Source: an uncultured Clostridia bacterium (GTDB lineage Bacteria > Bacillota_A > Clostridia > TANB77 > CAG-508). From it: a DNA stretch of 7,131 bases. This document shows, one piece after another, positions 1 through 5,183 of the stretch; the first letter of the stretch is position 1, and every line of letters starts with the position of its first letter. The notes under the pieces were generated by a model, which searched no databases, was not told the origin of the DNA, and saw only the letters and a program-made list of their open reading frames with translations. Where the stretch lies: positions 1 to 7,131 of the forward strand of contig CANQEA010000066.1 of assembly GCA_947594095.1 (NCBI GenBank), in the 5' to 3' direction. Made by a program: the position numbers and the translations under genes.

Positions 1-545
1 AAGAAAAATATATTTTTGTCTTTTTGATATCCAAAATATTTATTTTTTTCGAAGAATTCTATTGTTTGTTTGTTGTTTTCTCTACTTGTCATAATAAACC
101 ATGGGATTGTTACTCCATATTTTTTCCCTGCTTCTTTTAAACTATCACATAATAATTCAAATAATGACTTATGTGAGCTAAGTCCAATGTCATATGTACC
201 TTTTGGTCCGTCATGTCCAAGTCTTGTTCCTTGACCTCCTGCCATTGTAACTGCAGCAAGTTTTCCTTCTTTTATTGCTTTTTTACCTATTTCTTCATAA
301 TATTTATATTTTTCATTTAACTTATATTTATCCAAATAATCTATTGGTGTTATTTCATCACCTTCTGTAATTGCTTTTCTTTTTGTGGTATCATATAGAT
401 GCTTTATTAAATCAAAGTCAATATTTTCAATTTGATTTAGTAATTCTTTCTTTTTTTCATCATCTAACTTTTCATACATGTTTAGTAGATGTTCTTGACC
501 ATATTTTTTTAGAGTAATTTTTATTTCATTTAATTGTTTTTCCAT
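1..545 (-). CDS. UDPGP-family UTP-sugar-1-phosphate uridylyltransferase (N-terminal part, runs off window)
   Basis: The first 181 codons of a nucleotide-sugar pyrophosphorylase are present; the rest lies beyond the left edge. Family members transfer UMP from UTP to glucose-1-phosphate or N-acetylglucosamine-1-phosphate, giving cytoplasmic UDP-sugars. The decisive feature is the nucleotide-binding loop GGQGTRLGHDGPKG at residues 103-116, the signature of the UDPGP (eukaryotic UAP1/UGP-like) family and not of bacterial GalU or GlmU. It is preceded by the strand LAAVTMA and followed by KSLFELL and IPWFIMTSREN, in the order expected for the Rossmann-like core. Residues 1-95 are a charged, helical N-terminal extension usual for the family. 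The ATG at 545 has a strong GAGGGAGG site about 10 bases upstream. Whether the substrate is Glc-1-P or GlcNAc-1-P cannot be decided from this fragment. Family assignment is secure. Confidence 0.88.
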   Translation of the reverse strand, partial: MEKQLNEIKITLKKYGQEHLLNMYEKLDDEKKKELLNQIENIDFDLIKHLYDTTKRKAITEGDEITPIDYLDKYKLNEKYKYYEEIGKKAIKEGKLAAVTMAGGQGTRLGHDGPKGTYDIGLSSHKSLFELLCDSLKEAGKKYGVTIPWFIMTSRENNKQTIEFFEKNKYFGYQKDKNIFF

Positions 546-576
546 ATGCTATTTGTTCCTCCCTCATGTTATTACT

Positions 577-599
577 AGTTTGATAGTATCTTTCAAACT
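577..599. repeat. Inverted repeat AGTTTGA-N9-TCAAACT upstream of the UDPGP gene
   Basis: Two exact 7-base arms (577-583 and 593-599) are separated by 9 bases. The element ends about 11 bases upstream of the GAGGGAGG ribosome-binding site of the UDPGP gene, so it lies in that gene's promoter or leader. I could not place a convincing -35/-10 pair around it, so operator, RNA hairpin and chance all remain possible. Confidence 0.35.
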
Positions 600-629
600 T
601 TCTTATTTTTTACTTTTCTTCATTAATAT

Positions 630-665
630 AATAAAACAGATATATATTACATTATAATATCTGTT
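630..665 (-). terminator. Probable intrinsic terminator after the 150-residue gene
   Basis: AACAGATAT (635-643) pairs perfectly with ATATCTGTT (657-665), giving a 9-base-pair stem with a 13-base A+T-rich loop. Read on the minus strand the stem is followed by TTTTATTATATT, an interrupted U-tract. It lies about 60 bases beyond the stop codon of the minus-strand gene ending at 727 and ahead of the UDPGP gene. The stem is GC-poor, so termination may be partial. Plus-strand reading gives CTTCTTTT, so it could also work in that direction. Confidence 0.45.
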
Positions 666-684
666 CTTCTTTTATATACCATTT

Positions 685-718
685 TGGAAAATTTATCAAT
701 AGTTTATGGAAAATTTAT
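685..718. repeat. 12-bp direct repeat TGGAAAATTTAT at 22-bp spacing
   Basis: TGGAAAATTTAT occurs at 685-696 and again at 707-718, a start-to-start distance of 22 bases (about two helical turns). The pair sits directly after the stop codon of the minus-strand gene at 727. In DNA this A+T-rich it may be chance or a small slippage duplication. Confidence 0.4.
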
Positions 719-726
719 TAATTTTC

Positions 727-1179
727 TTATATTTTGCATTCACCTGTAGTTTTTAAAATCTTACTATAATTTTGAACTATTTCTTCTGCTTCTTTATCTA
801 TTTCATCTATATTATAACAATCTATTATTTTTATATATTCATAATTTTGATTATTTTCTTTTAATTCATTATTTATACTTTCTATATAATTTTTGTTTCC
901 TTTTATAAATACTATATCATATGGTTTTATGTTTTTTATTTTGTTTTTAGTTTCATTTTTCCAATTTATATTAAAGATTTTTTCTTTATCTGCTTCGTCT
1001 ATAGTTATTTTTTCTAATATTTCTTTTACTGTTTTTTCTAAATTCTTTTCTGTAAGTATTGCTATATTTTTATTCTCCTGTATTTTTTTGTGAATATAAG
1101 GTAAACTTATTAATTCAAAATGGTAATCACTCGTATAAAATACACATGTCTTTTCTCTCGTCTCTAAATTCTTTTTCAT
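727..1179 (-). CDS. Conserved-looking hypothetical protein, 150 aa, alternating alpha/beta
   Basis: I do not recognise this family. The ORF is open from 1260, but the ATG at 1179 is preferred: AGAAGGGA lies 7 bases upstream of it, whereas the ATG at 1260 sits inside the spacer of a good sigma-A promoter and would not be transcribed from it. The resulting protein begins MKKNLETREK and is Lys/Glu/Asn-rich with no signal peptide or membrane segment, so it is probably cytoplasmic. Hydrophobic strand-like stretches at residues 11-17 (TCVFYTS), 38-44 (NIAILTE), 88-94 (DIVFIKG) and 113-123 alternate with charged helices, a pattern compatible with a small Rossmann-like or RecA-like fold. No P-loop, metal site or catalytic motif is visible. 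It is divergent from spoIIR and followed by the UDPGP gene, giving no clear functional clue. Confidence 0.7.
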   Translation of the reverse strand: MKKNLETREKTCVFYTSDYHFELISLPYIHKKIQENKNIAILTEKNLEKTVKEILEKITIDEADKEKIFNINWKNETKNKIKNIKPYDIVFIKGNKNYIESINNELKENNQNYEYIKIIDCYNIDEIDKEAEEIVQNYSKILKTTGECKI

Positions 1180-1186
1180 AAAAACA

Positions 1187-1194
1187 TCCCTTCT
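1187..1194 (-). promoter_or_regulatory. Ribosome-binding site fixing the start at 1179
   Basis: Minus-strand AGAAGGGA lies 7 bases upstream of the ATG at 1179. No comparable site precedes the ATG at 1260, which supports the shorter 150-residue protein. Confidence 0.7.
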
Positions 1195-1244
1195 AATCCG
1201 ATAAAAAGTTACGGAAATCTTTGTTTCATTTGTTAAATAAGTAC

Positions 1245-1279
1245 TGGTAAATTTTACCATTGTTTTTGAAATATGTCAA
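1245..1279 (-). promoter_or_regulatory. Sigma-A promoter with overlapping 15-bp palindrome
   Basis: On the minus strand TTGACA (1274-1279) is followed, after exactly 17 bases, by TAAAAT (1251-1256). Transcription would start near 1244, giving a leader of about 65 bases to the ATG at 1179. A perfect 15-base palindrome, TGGTAAATTTTACCA at 1245-1259 (7-base arms around one central base), covers the whole -10 element and reaches the likely start site. This is a classical place for a repressor operator. The promoter is well supported; the operator role is inference. Confidence 0.72.
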
Positions 1280-1382
1280 TAATATTTCAAATAAAATTCA
1301 TCGACTTTTTTCGTCATAAATTACATTTTGCTCTGATTTTACTATTTTTTAAGGTTTTTAGAAAAATTTAATATCTATCATT

Positions 1383-1411
1383 GTATAAAATTTCAAAAAT
1401 TGTTAACAATA
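1383..1411 (+). promoter_or_regulatory. Candidate sigma-F promoter of spoIIR
   Basis: GTATA at 1383-1387 matches the sigma-F -35 consensus GYATA. GTTAACAATA at 1402-1411 matches the -10 consensus GGNNANAHTR at every fixed position except the second G. The spacer is 14 bases, one shorter than usual. Transcription would begin near 1418, about 38 bases before the ATG. spoIIR is a known sigma-F target in Bacillus subtilis, which supports the assignment. The A+T-rich background makes chance matches easy. Confidence 0.5.
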
Positions 1412-1433
1412 TATTTAAAGAAAATTTTTGAAA
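1391..1433. repeat. 11-bp inverted repeat in the spoIIR promoter region
   Basis: TTTCAAAAATT (1391-1401) and AATTTTTGAAA (1423-1433) are exact reverse complements 21 bases apart. Between and partly overlapping them, ATTGTTAACAAT (1399-1410) is itself a perfect 12-base palindrome covering the proposed -10 element. The arrangement brackets the spoIIR transcription start and could bind a regulator, but AT-rich inverted repeats arise readily by chance. Confidence 0.4.
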
Positions 1434-1455
1434 AAAAGTTTTTGGGAGGTAACAT

Positions 1456-2124
1456 ATGAAAAAATTTTTAAATATTTTTAAATTACCCAAGGTAAAAATG
1501 GTAATAATTTTAAGTTTTCTACTATTTGCTTATACAACTATTTGTGCTGTTTCTTATTGTGAAAATATATCTTCAAATATTGCAGATAGTGTATTTAGAT
1601 TACATGTAATTGCAAATAGTGATGAAAAAGTTGACCAAGATTTAAAATATGTCGTTCGTGATAATTTAATTAATTATATGAATAATTTGTGCAAGGATTG
1701 TAAAAGTAAAGAAGAGGCAATTGAAATAGCTAAAACTCATCAAGAAGATTTTTACAAAATTGCTTCTGATACAATAAAAGAAAATGGCTTTGATTATCCT
1801 GTTAAAATAGAAATTGGAAATTTTGAATTTCCTACAAAACATTATGGAGATATTTCTTTACCCGCTGGTTTTTATGATGCCTTAAAAGTTGAAATTGGTG
1901 AAGCTAAAGGCCAAAATTGGTGGTGTGTAATGTTCCCTCCTTTATGTTTTGTAGATATTTCTTCTGGCATTGTTCCAGATGATTCTAAACAAGTTATGGA
2001 AGATTCTATGTCTGAAGAAGAGTTTGCTTTGGTTTCAGATAATTCTAATCCTGAAATTAAATTTAAATTTAAATTGTTAGAGTTTTTTGTAAATAATGGT
2101 TTTATAACTGCTGATTTAGATTAA
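1456..2124 (+). CDS. spoIIR: Stage II sporulation protein R
   Basis: SpoIIR is made in the forespore, exported across the septum, and activates the mother-cell membrane protease SpoIIGA, which then processes pro-sigma-E. The 222-residue protein is of normal length. A short basic N-terminus is followed by a hydrophobic segment at residues 13-33 that acts as signal sequence or anchor. The family motif FRLHVIANSD is at 47-56, and the conserved block from YGDISLPAGFYDAL (130-143) to NWWCVMFPPLCFV (154-166) is intact. GGGAGG lies 6 bases ahead of the ATG. The gene stands alone between a candidate sigma-F promoter and a strong terminator, fitting forespore-specific monocistronic expression. No anomaly is seen in the coding sequence, and the identification is secure. 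Confidence 0.96.
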   Translation: MKKFLNIFKLPKVKMVIILSFLLFAYTTICAVSYCENISSNIADSVFRLHVIANSDEKVDQDLKYVVRDNLINYMNNLCKDCKSKEEAIEIAKTHQEDFYKIASDTIKENGFDYPVKIEIGNFEFPTKHYGDISLPAGFYDALKVEIGEAKGQNWWCVMFPPLCFVDISSGIVPDDSKQVMEDSMSEEEFALVSDNSNPEIKFKFKLLEFFVNNGFITADLD

Positions 2125-2162
2125 AATTTCGCTCACTTTCTCACTATAATTTATAATGTAAA

Positions 2163-2191
2163 AACGCCACTAATTAGGTGGCGTTATTTTT
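2163..2191 (+). terminator. Intrinsic terminator of spoIIR
   Basis: AACGCCAC (2163-2170) pairs perfectly with GTGGCGTT (2178-2185) around a 7-base loop and is followed by ATTTTT. The GC-rich stem stands out in this sequence. It lies 38 bases past the spoIIR stop codon and before the murA promoter, isolating the two units. Confidence 0.85.
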
Positions 2192-2202
2192 AATCATAGG
2201 TA

Positions 2203-2231
2203 TTGCAAATTTCTTTACTTTATGTTATATT
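2203..2231 (+). promoter_or_regulatory. Sigma-A promoter of the murA operon (extended -10)
   Basis: TTGCAA (2203-2208), a 17-base spacer and TATATT (2226-2231) form a good vegetative promoter. TG at 2223-2224 one base before the -10 adds an extended -10 element. The predicted start is near 2238, leaving a leader of about 65 bases before the murA TTG. It lies immediately after the spoIIR terminator, so murA and the genes behind it can be expressed during growth independently of spoIIR. Confidence 0.75.
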
Positions 2232-2244
2232 TTAATTAAATGAT

Positions 2245-2270
2245 AGAGTGTTTATAATAACGCTCTTTTT
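2245..2270 (+). terminator. Terminator-like hairpin in the murA leader
   Basis: AGAGTGTT (2245-2252) can pair with AACGCTCT (2259-2266) as eight base pairs with one G-U, loop TATAAT, followed directly by a run of T to 2270. It lies between the predicted transcription start near 2238 and the ribosome-binding site AGGAAGGGG (2287-2295). The shape is that of a small intrinsic terminator or attenuator. No anti-terminator partner or ligand-binding domain is obvious in so short a leader. It might only protect the 5' end of the mRNA. Confidence 0.45.
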
Positions 2271-2302
2271 AGTTTATAGATAATTCAGGAAGGGGAATAA
2301 AT

Positions 2303-3562
2303 TTGGAAAAACTAGTAGTACATGGTCCTACACCTTTAAAAGGTGAAGTAATTATAAATGGTGCAAAAAATGCAGCTGTGGCTATTCTTCCTGCCACATT
2401 ATTAATAGATGGTGTTTGTACAATTGAAAATTTACCAAATATAAGTGATATACAAATATCTTGCAATATTCTAGAAAGCTTAGGAGCAAAAATAACATGG
2501 AATGATAAAAATTGTATAACAATAGACACAAGAAACATATCAACAACAAAAACTCCGCTAGAATTAACAAGTAAATTTAGAGCTTCTTACTATTTAATAG
2601 GCTCTATGCTTAGCAGAATGGGAGAAGTTGAAGTTGGTATGCCTGGTGGCTGTAAACTTGGTGCAAGACCAATTGACCAACATATAAAAGGCTTCGAACT
2701 ACTAGGTGCAACAGTTTCTGTTGAAAATGGAAAAATTTACGCAAAAGGCAAAAAACTAAAAGGCTCACCAATTTACATGGATATAGTATCTGTGGGCGCT
2801 ACAATTAATGTTATGCTTGCTGCAGTTTTAGCCAAAGGTACAACTATAATTGACAATGCTGCCAAAGAGCCTCACATTGTTGATGTTGCAAACTTTCTAA
2901 ATACAATGGGAGCAGATATTCGTGGAGCAGGTACAGATGTTATAAAAATAAATGGTGTAGAAAAGTTAGAAGGAAATGCTACATATTCAATTGTTCCTGA
3001 TCAAATAGAAGCTGGTACTTTTATGCTTGCAGCTGTTGCAACTAAAGGTGATTTACTAATTAAAAATTGTATAACAAAACACTTAGATTCTTTAACTGCT
3101 AAAATTATAGAAGTTGGAGGAAATGTTGAAGATTTTGGAGATAGTTTACATGTTTGGTGTAATAAAAGACCTTCAAGTGCAAATATAAAGACTTTACCAT
3201 ACCCTGGTTTTCCAACTGATTTACAACCTCAAATGGGAGTTGTTCTTTCTTTAGCAGATGGAAGCAGTATCATTAATGAAAGTATTTGGGATTCCAGATT
3301 CCAATATACAGACGAATTAAACAAAATGGGTGCTAAAATTACGGCTCAAGGTAAAACAGCATTTTTTGAAGGTGTTAAAAAATTAACTGGAGCCCCAGTA
3401 TATTCTACGGATTTACGTGCAGGTGCAGCTCTTGTTATTGCAGGGACTGCAGCATATGGAACTACTGAAATTTACAATTTAGAATATATTGATAGAGGCT
3501 ATGAGAATATAGAAGAAAAGTTTAGAAAAATTGGAGCAAAAATCGAAAGAGTAGAAGAATAA
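2303..3562 (+). CDS. murA: UDP-N-acetylglucosamine 1-carboxyvinyltransferase (MurA), MurZ-like type
   Basis: MurA transfers enolpyruvyl from phosphoenolpyruvate to UDP-GlcNAc, the first committed cytoplasmic step of peptidoglycan synthesis. The 419 residues match the family length. Lys22-Asn23 in GAKNAA, the active-site cysteine Cys117 in PGGCKLGARP, the general base Asp306 in PGFPTDLQPQ and Arg398 in IDRGYENIEEK are all present. Having the cysteine rather than aspartate predicts fosfomycin sensitivity. The start is TTG, chosen because AGGAAGGGG lies 7 bases upstream and the product opens with the usual MEKLVVHG. From memory, RASYYLIGSML and VSVGATINVMLAAVLA resemble the second Firmicute paralogue (MurAB/MurZ) more than MurAA, so a second murA copy probably exists elsewhere; that is inference. 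It heads a three-gene cluster with the hydrolase 21 bases downstream. Confidence 0.96.
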   Translation: MEKLVVHGPTPLKGEVIINGAKNAAVAILPATLLIDGVCTIENLPNISDIQISCNILESLGAKITWNDKNCITIDTRNISTTKTPLELTSKFRASYYLIGSMLSRMGEVEVGMPGGCKLGARPIDQHIKGFELLGATVSVENGKIYAKGKKLKGSPIYMDIVSVGATINVMLAAVLAKGTTIIDNAAKEPHIVDVANFLNTMGADIRGAGTDVIKINGVEKLEGNATYSIVPDQIEAGTFMLAAVATKGDLLIKNCITKHLDSLTAKIIEVGGNVEDFGDSLHVWCNKRPSSANIKTLPYPGFPTDLQPQMGVVLSLADGSSIINESIWDSRFQYTDELNKMGAKITAQGKTAFFEGVKKLTGAPVYSTDLRAGAALVIAGTAAYGTTEIYNLEYIDRGYENIEEKFRKIGAKIERVEE

Positions 3563-3583
3563 AAAACGAAGGAAGTAATTTAC

Positions 3584-4372
3584 ATGCTTAATTTTTGTAG
3601 TTTATATAGTGGAAGTAGTGGTAATTGTTCACTAATTCAAACAGAAAATACAAATTTATTAATTGATGCAGGTGTAAGTAGCAAAAAAATAGAAAATACG
3701 CTAACTGATTTAGGTATTAGCCCAGAAAATATTGACGCAATTTTAGTTACACATGAACATGCAGACCATGTTCAAGGTCTTGGTACATTTTCTAAAAAAT
3801 TTGATACTCCTGTTTTTACAAATATTGAAACATTAGATTCTATGCCAAAACAAAGAGATAAATTGTCAAGCAAAAATATAAATTTGTTTAAGGTTAAAGA
3901 AAAGTTTTCTATTGGAGATTTAGATATAGATTCTTTTTCTATTCCACATGATGCTGCAAATCCCTGTGGATTCAATATCTCAAAAGATGGTAAAAAAGTA
4001 AGTATAGCAACAGATATCGGCCATATGACAAATGATATTCTAAAAAAATTAGAAGAAAGCAAACTAGTTTTATTAGAATCAAATTATGACCCCGAAGTTT
4101 TAAGGTGTTCTCGCTATCCTTTTATTTTAAAAAGTAGAATCGCAGGACCTACTGGCCATTTATCTAATGAAGCTGCAGGAAAAACTATTTCTCGTTTACT
4201 TCCATCAGGCCTTAAATATGCACTTCTTGGGCATTTAAGTAAAGAGAGTAACTTCCCAGAACTTGCATATAAAACTGTTGTTGATGAATTAATAGAAAGT
4301 AATTATGATGAAGACTCTTTGTCTCTTAGTGTGGCTAATAGAGAAAGTCCAAGTAATTTTATTACAATATAA
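3584..4372 (+). CDS. MBL-fold metallo-hydrolase, WalJ/YycJ type
   Basis: This 262-residue protein belongs to the metallo-beta-lactamase-fold hydrolases. The metal-binding motif THEHADH is at residues 56-62, with further likely ligands His122 (SIPHDA), Asp144 (ATDIG) and His217 (LLGHLS). The N-terminal block FCSLYSGSSGNCSLI, the segment LVLLESNYDPEVL (161-173) and YPFILKSRIAGPTGHLSN (178-195) are typical of the YycJ/WalJ subgroup, which in Bacillus lies in the walRK cell-wall two-component locus close to rlmH. Biochemically such proteins have been linked to nuclease-like activity, but the physiological substrate is uncertain. No signal peptide is seen, so it is cytoplasmic. AAGGAAG precedes the ATG by about 9 bases. 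It lies 21 bases after murA and 36 before rlmH, consistent with one transcript. The walRK genes are not beside it here. Confidence 0.88.
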   Translation: MLNFCSLYSGSSGNCSLIQTENTNLLIDAGVSSKKIENTLTDLGISPENIDAILVTHEHADHVQGLGTFSKKFDTPVFTNIETLDSMPKQRDKLSSKNINLFKVKEKFSIGDLDIDSFSIPHDAANPCGFNISKDGKKVSIATDIGHMTNDILKKLEESKLVLLESNYDPEVLRCSRYPFILKSRIAGPTGHLSNEAAGKTISRLLPSGLKYALLGHLSKESNFPELAYKTVVDELIESNYDEDSLSLSVANRESPSNFITI

Positions 4373-4408
4373 ATTATTGATTAATAGGATATAGAAAGCA
4401 GTGGTTTT

Positions 4409-4888
4409 ATGGTTACAATTAATGTTGTTTGTGTCGGAAAAATTAAAGAAACATATCTAAAAGATGCAATTTCTGAATATTCTAAAAGATTATCTAAATA
4501 TTGCAAATTAAATATTGTTGAACTTCAAGATGAGAAAATCCCACAAAATTTGAACTCTACTATTGCTAATGAAATTAAAAATAAAGAATGTGAAAATATT
4601 TTACGTCATCTTTCTAAATCTACTTATCCTATTGCATTAGATTTAACTGGTAAAATGTATTCTTCTGAAGAATTTTCTAAAAAACTTGAAAATCTATGTA
4701 TGGAGACCTCTGAAATTTCTTTTATAATTGGTGGCTCTTTAGGTTTAACTGATAATTTACTTAAGTCTTGTAAAGAAAAAGTATGTTTTTCTAAAATGAC
4801 TTTTCCTCACCAATTGATTAGAGTTTTTTTACTTGAACAACTTTTTAGAGCTTTTAAAATTTCTAATAATGAAACATATCATAGATGA
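4409..4888 (+). CDS. rlmH: 23S rRNA (pseudouridine-1915 N3)-methyltransferase RlmH
   Basis: RlmH is a small SPOUT-class methyltransferase that methylates pseudouridine 1915 in helix 69 of 23S rRNA on the assembled 70S ribosome, using S-adenosylmethionine. The 159 residues match the family. The SAM-binding knot is visible as FIIGGSLGL (105-113) and the C-terminal block SKMTFPHQLIRVFLLEQ (128-144), ending with the conserved YHR (157-159). It is the last gene of the murA cluster. No good Shine-Dalgarno sequence lies ahead of the ATG, so translation may be weak or depend on readthrough from the upstream gene 36 bases away. RlmH following a YycJ-type hydrolase is a conserved Firmicute arrangement. 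Confidence 0.95.
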   Translation: MVTINVVCVGKIKETYLKDAISEYSKRLSKYCKLNIVELQDEKIPQNLNSTIANEIKNKECENILRHLSKSTYPIALDLTGKMYSSEEFSKKLENLCMETSEISFIIGGSLGLTDNLLKSCKEKVCFSKMTFPHQLIRVFLLEQLFRAFKISNNETYHR

Positions 4889-4898
4889 TATTTAAGTA

Positions 4899-4976
4899 TG
4901 TAGAGAAATTATTTATATTAATTGGCACACACAAATTACTCCCATTAATATAAATAAAGGGACTTATTTCTCTACA
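4899..4976. other. Long imperfect hairpin between rlmH and the 33-codon ORF
   Basis: Bases 4899-4909 (TGTAGAGAAAT) pair perfectly with 4966-4976. Inside, 4909-4922 pairs with 4944-4957, continued after one bulged T by GG (4924-4925) with CC (4942-4943), closing a 16-base apical loop. The right side carries about 8 unpaired bases including AGGGACT. About 25 base pairs form in 78 bases, far more than a usual terminator. No U-tract follows on either strand, so it is not a canonical intrinsic terminator. It lies 10 bases beyond rlmH and 11 bases beyond the minus-strand small ORF, and could be an RNA-stabilising 3' structure, a small RNA, or a palindromic miniature repeat. Confidence 0.6.
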
Positions 4977-4987
4977 AAATTAATAAC

Positions 4988-5089
4988 TTATTTTGAAATT
5001 ATTTCTAGAATCTTCTTTGATAAATAATGAATCATAACTTTTCTTGTTATAAAAAATATTGATATAAAAATTAAAATTTTTGCAATCAT
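4988..5089 (-). CDS. Small ORF, 33 aa, hydrophobic N-terminus, strong RBS
   Basis: I do not recognise this product. It begins MIAKILIFISIFFITRK, a short hydrophobic helix long enough to insert into or lie on a membrane, and continues with a basic, amphipathic-looking tail containing YLSKKILEIISK. The ATG at 5089 has AAGAAGGA (5098-5105) 8 bases upstream, and an exact-consensus sigma-A promoter starts transcription about 20 bases before that ATG. This coincidence of promoter, ribosome-binding site and ORF is the main support for translation. The composition resembles small membrane peptides in general, including type I toxins and amphipathic sporulation peptides such as SpoVM, but there is no real sequence match and no antisense antitoxin promoter was found. 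The transcript could instead be a non-coding RNA ending in the hairpin at 4899-4976. Confidence 0.5.
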   Translation of the reverse strand: MIAKILIFISIFFITRKVMIHYLSKKILEIISK

Positions 5090-5118
5090 TTAAATTGTCC
5101 TTCTTAAAATTTTTTATA

Positions 5119-5147
5119 ATTATATATCATTTGTTCTGTTATGTCAA
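5119..5147 (-). promoter_or_regulatory. Exact-consensus sigma-A promoter
   Basis: On the minus strand TTGACA (5142-5147) and TATAAT (5119-5124) are separated by exactly 17 bases, so both hexamers and the spacing match the ideal. Transcription should begin near 5112 and run into the 33-codon ORF. The promoter is downstream of spmB and points away from it, so it serves only the small ORF or an RNA at this place. Confidence 0.82.
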
Positions 5148-5148
5148 C

Positions 5149-5173
5149 AAAAAGTCGTCGACATAAATCGACA
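5149..5173 (-). terminator. Weak spmAB terminator and/or two Spo0A-box-like heptamers
   Basis: On the minus strand GTCGA (5168-5172) pairs with TCGAC (5157-5161) around a 6-base loop, followed by GAC and TTTTT (5149-5153). This is a weak terminator-like hairpin 11 bases past the spmB stop. The same bases contain TGTCGAT (5167-5173) and TGTCGAC (5157-5163), each one mismatch from the Spo0A box TGTCGAA and 10 bases apart, immediately upstream of the -35 element of the next promoter. Sequence alone cannot choose between the two readings. Confidence 0.35.
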
Positions 5174-5183
5174 GATATATTCT

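Noticed and set aside
1180..1260. N-terminal extension of the 150-residue protein to ATG 1260 (177 residues)
   Set aside because: That ATG lies within the spacer of a TTGACA/TAAAAT promoter, has no ribosome-binding site, and a good site precedes the internal ATG at 1179.
1310..1316. Spo0A-box-like TGACGAA on the minus strand between the unknown gene and spoIIR
   Set aside because: It is a single 7-base match with a degenerate consensus, with no second box nearby; expected by chance.
2269..2570. Minus-strand open frames within murA
   Set aside because: They are antisense to conserved MurA coding sequence and show no family features.
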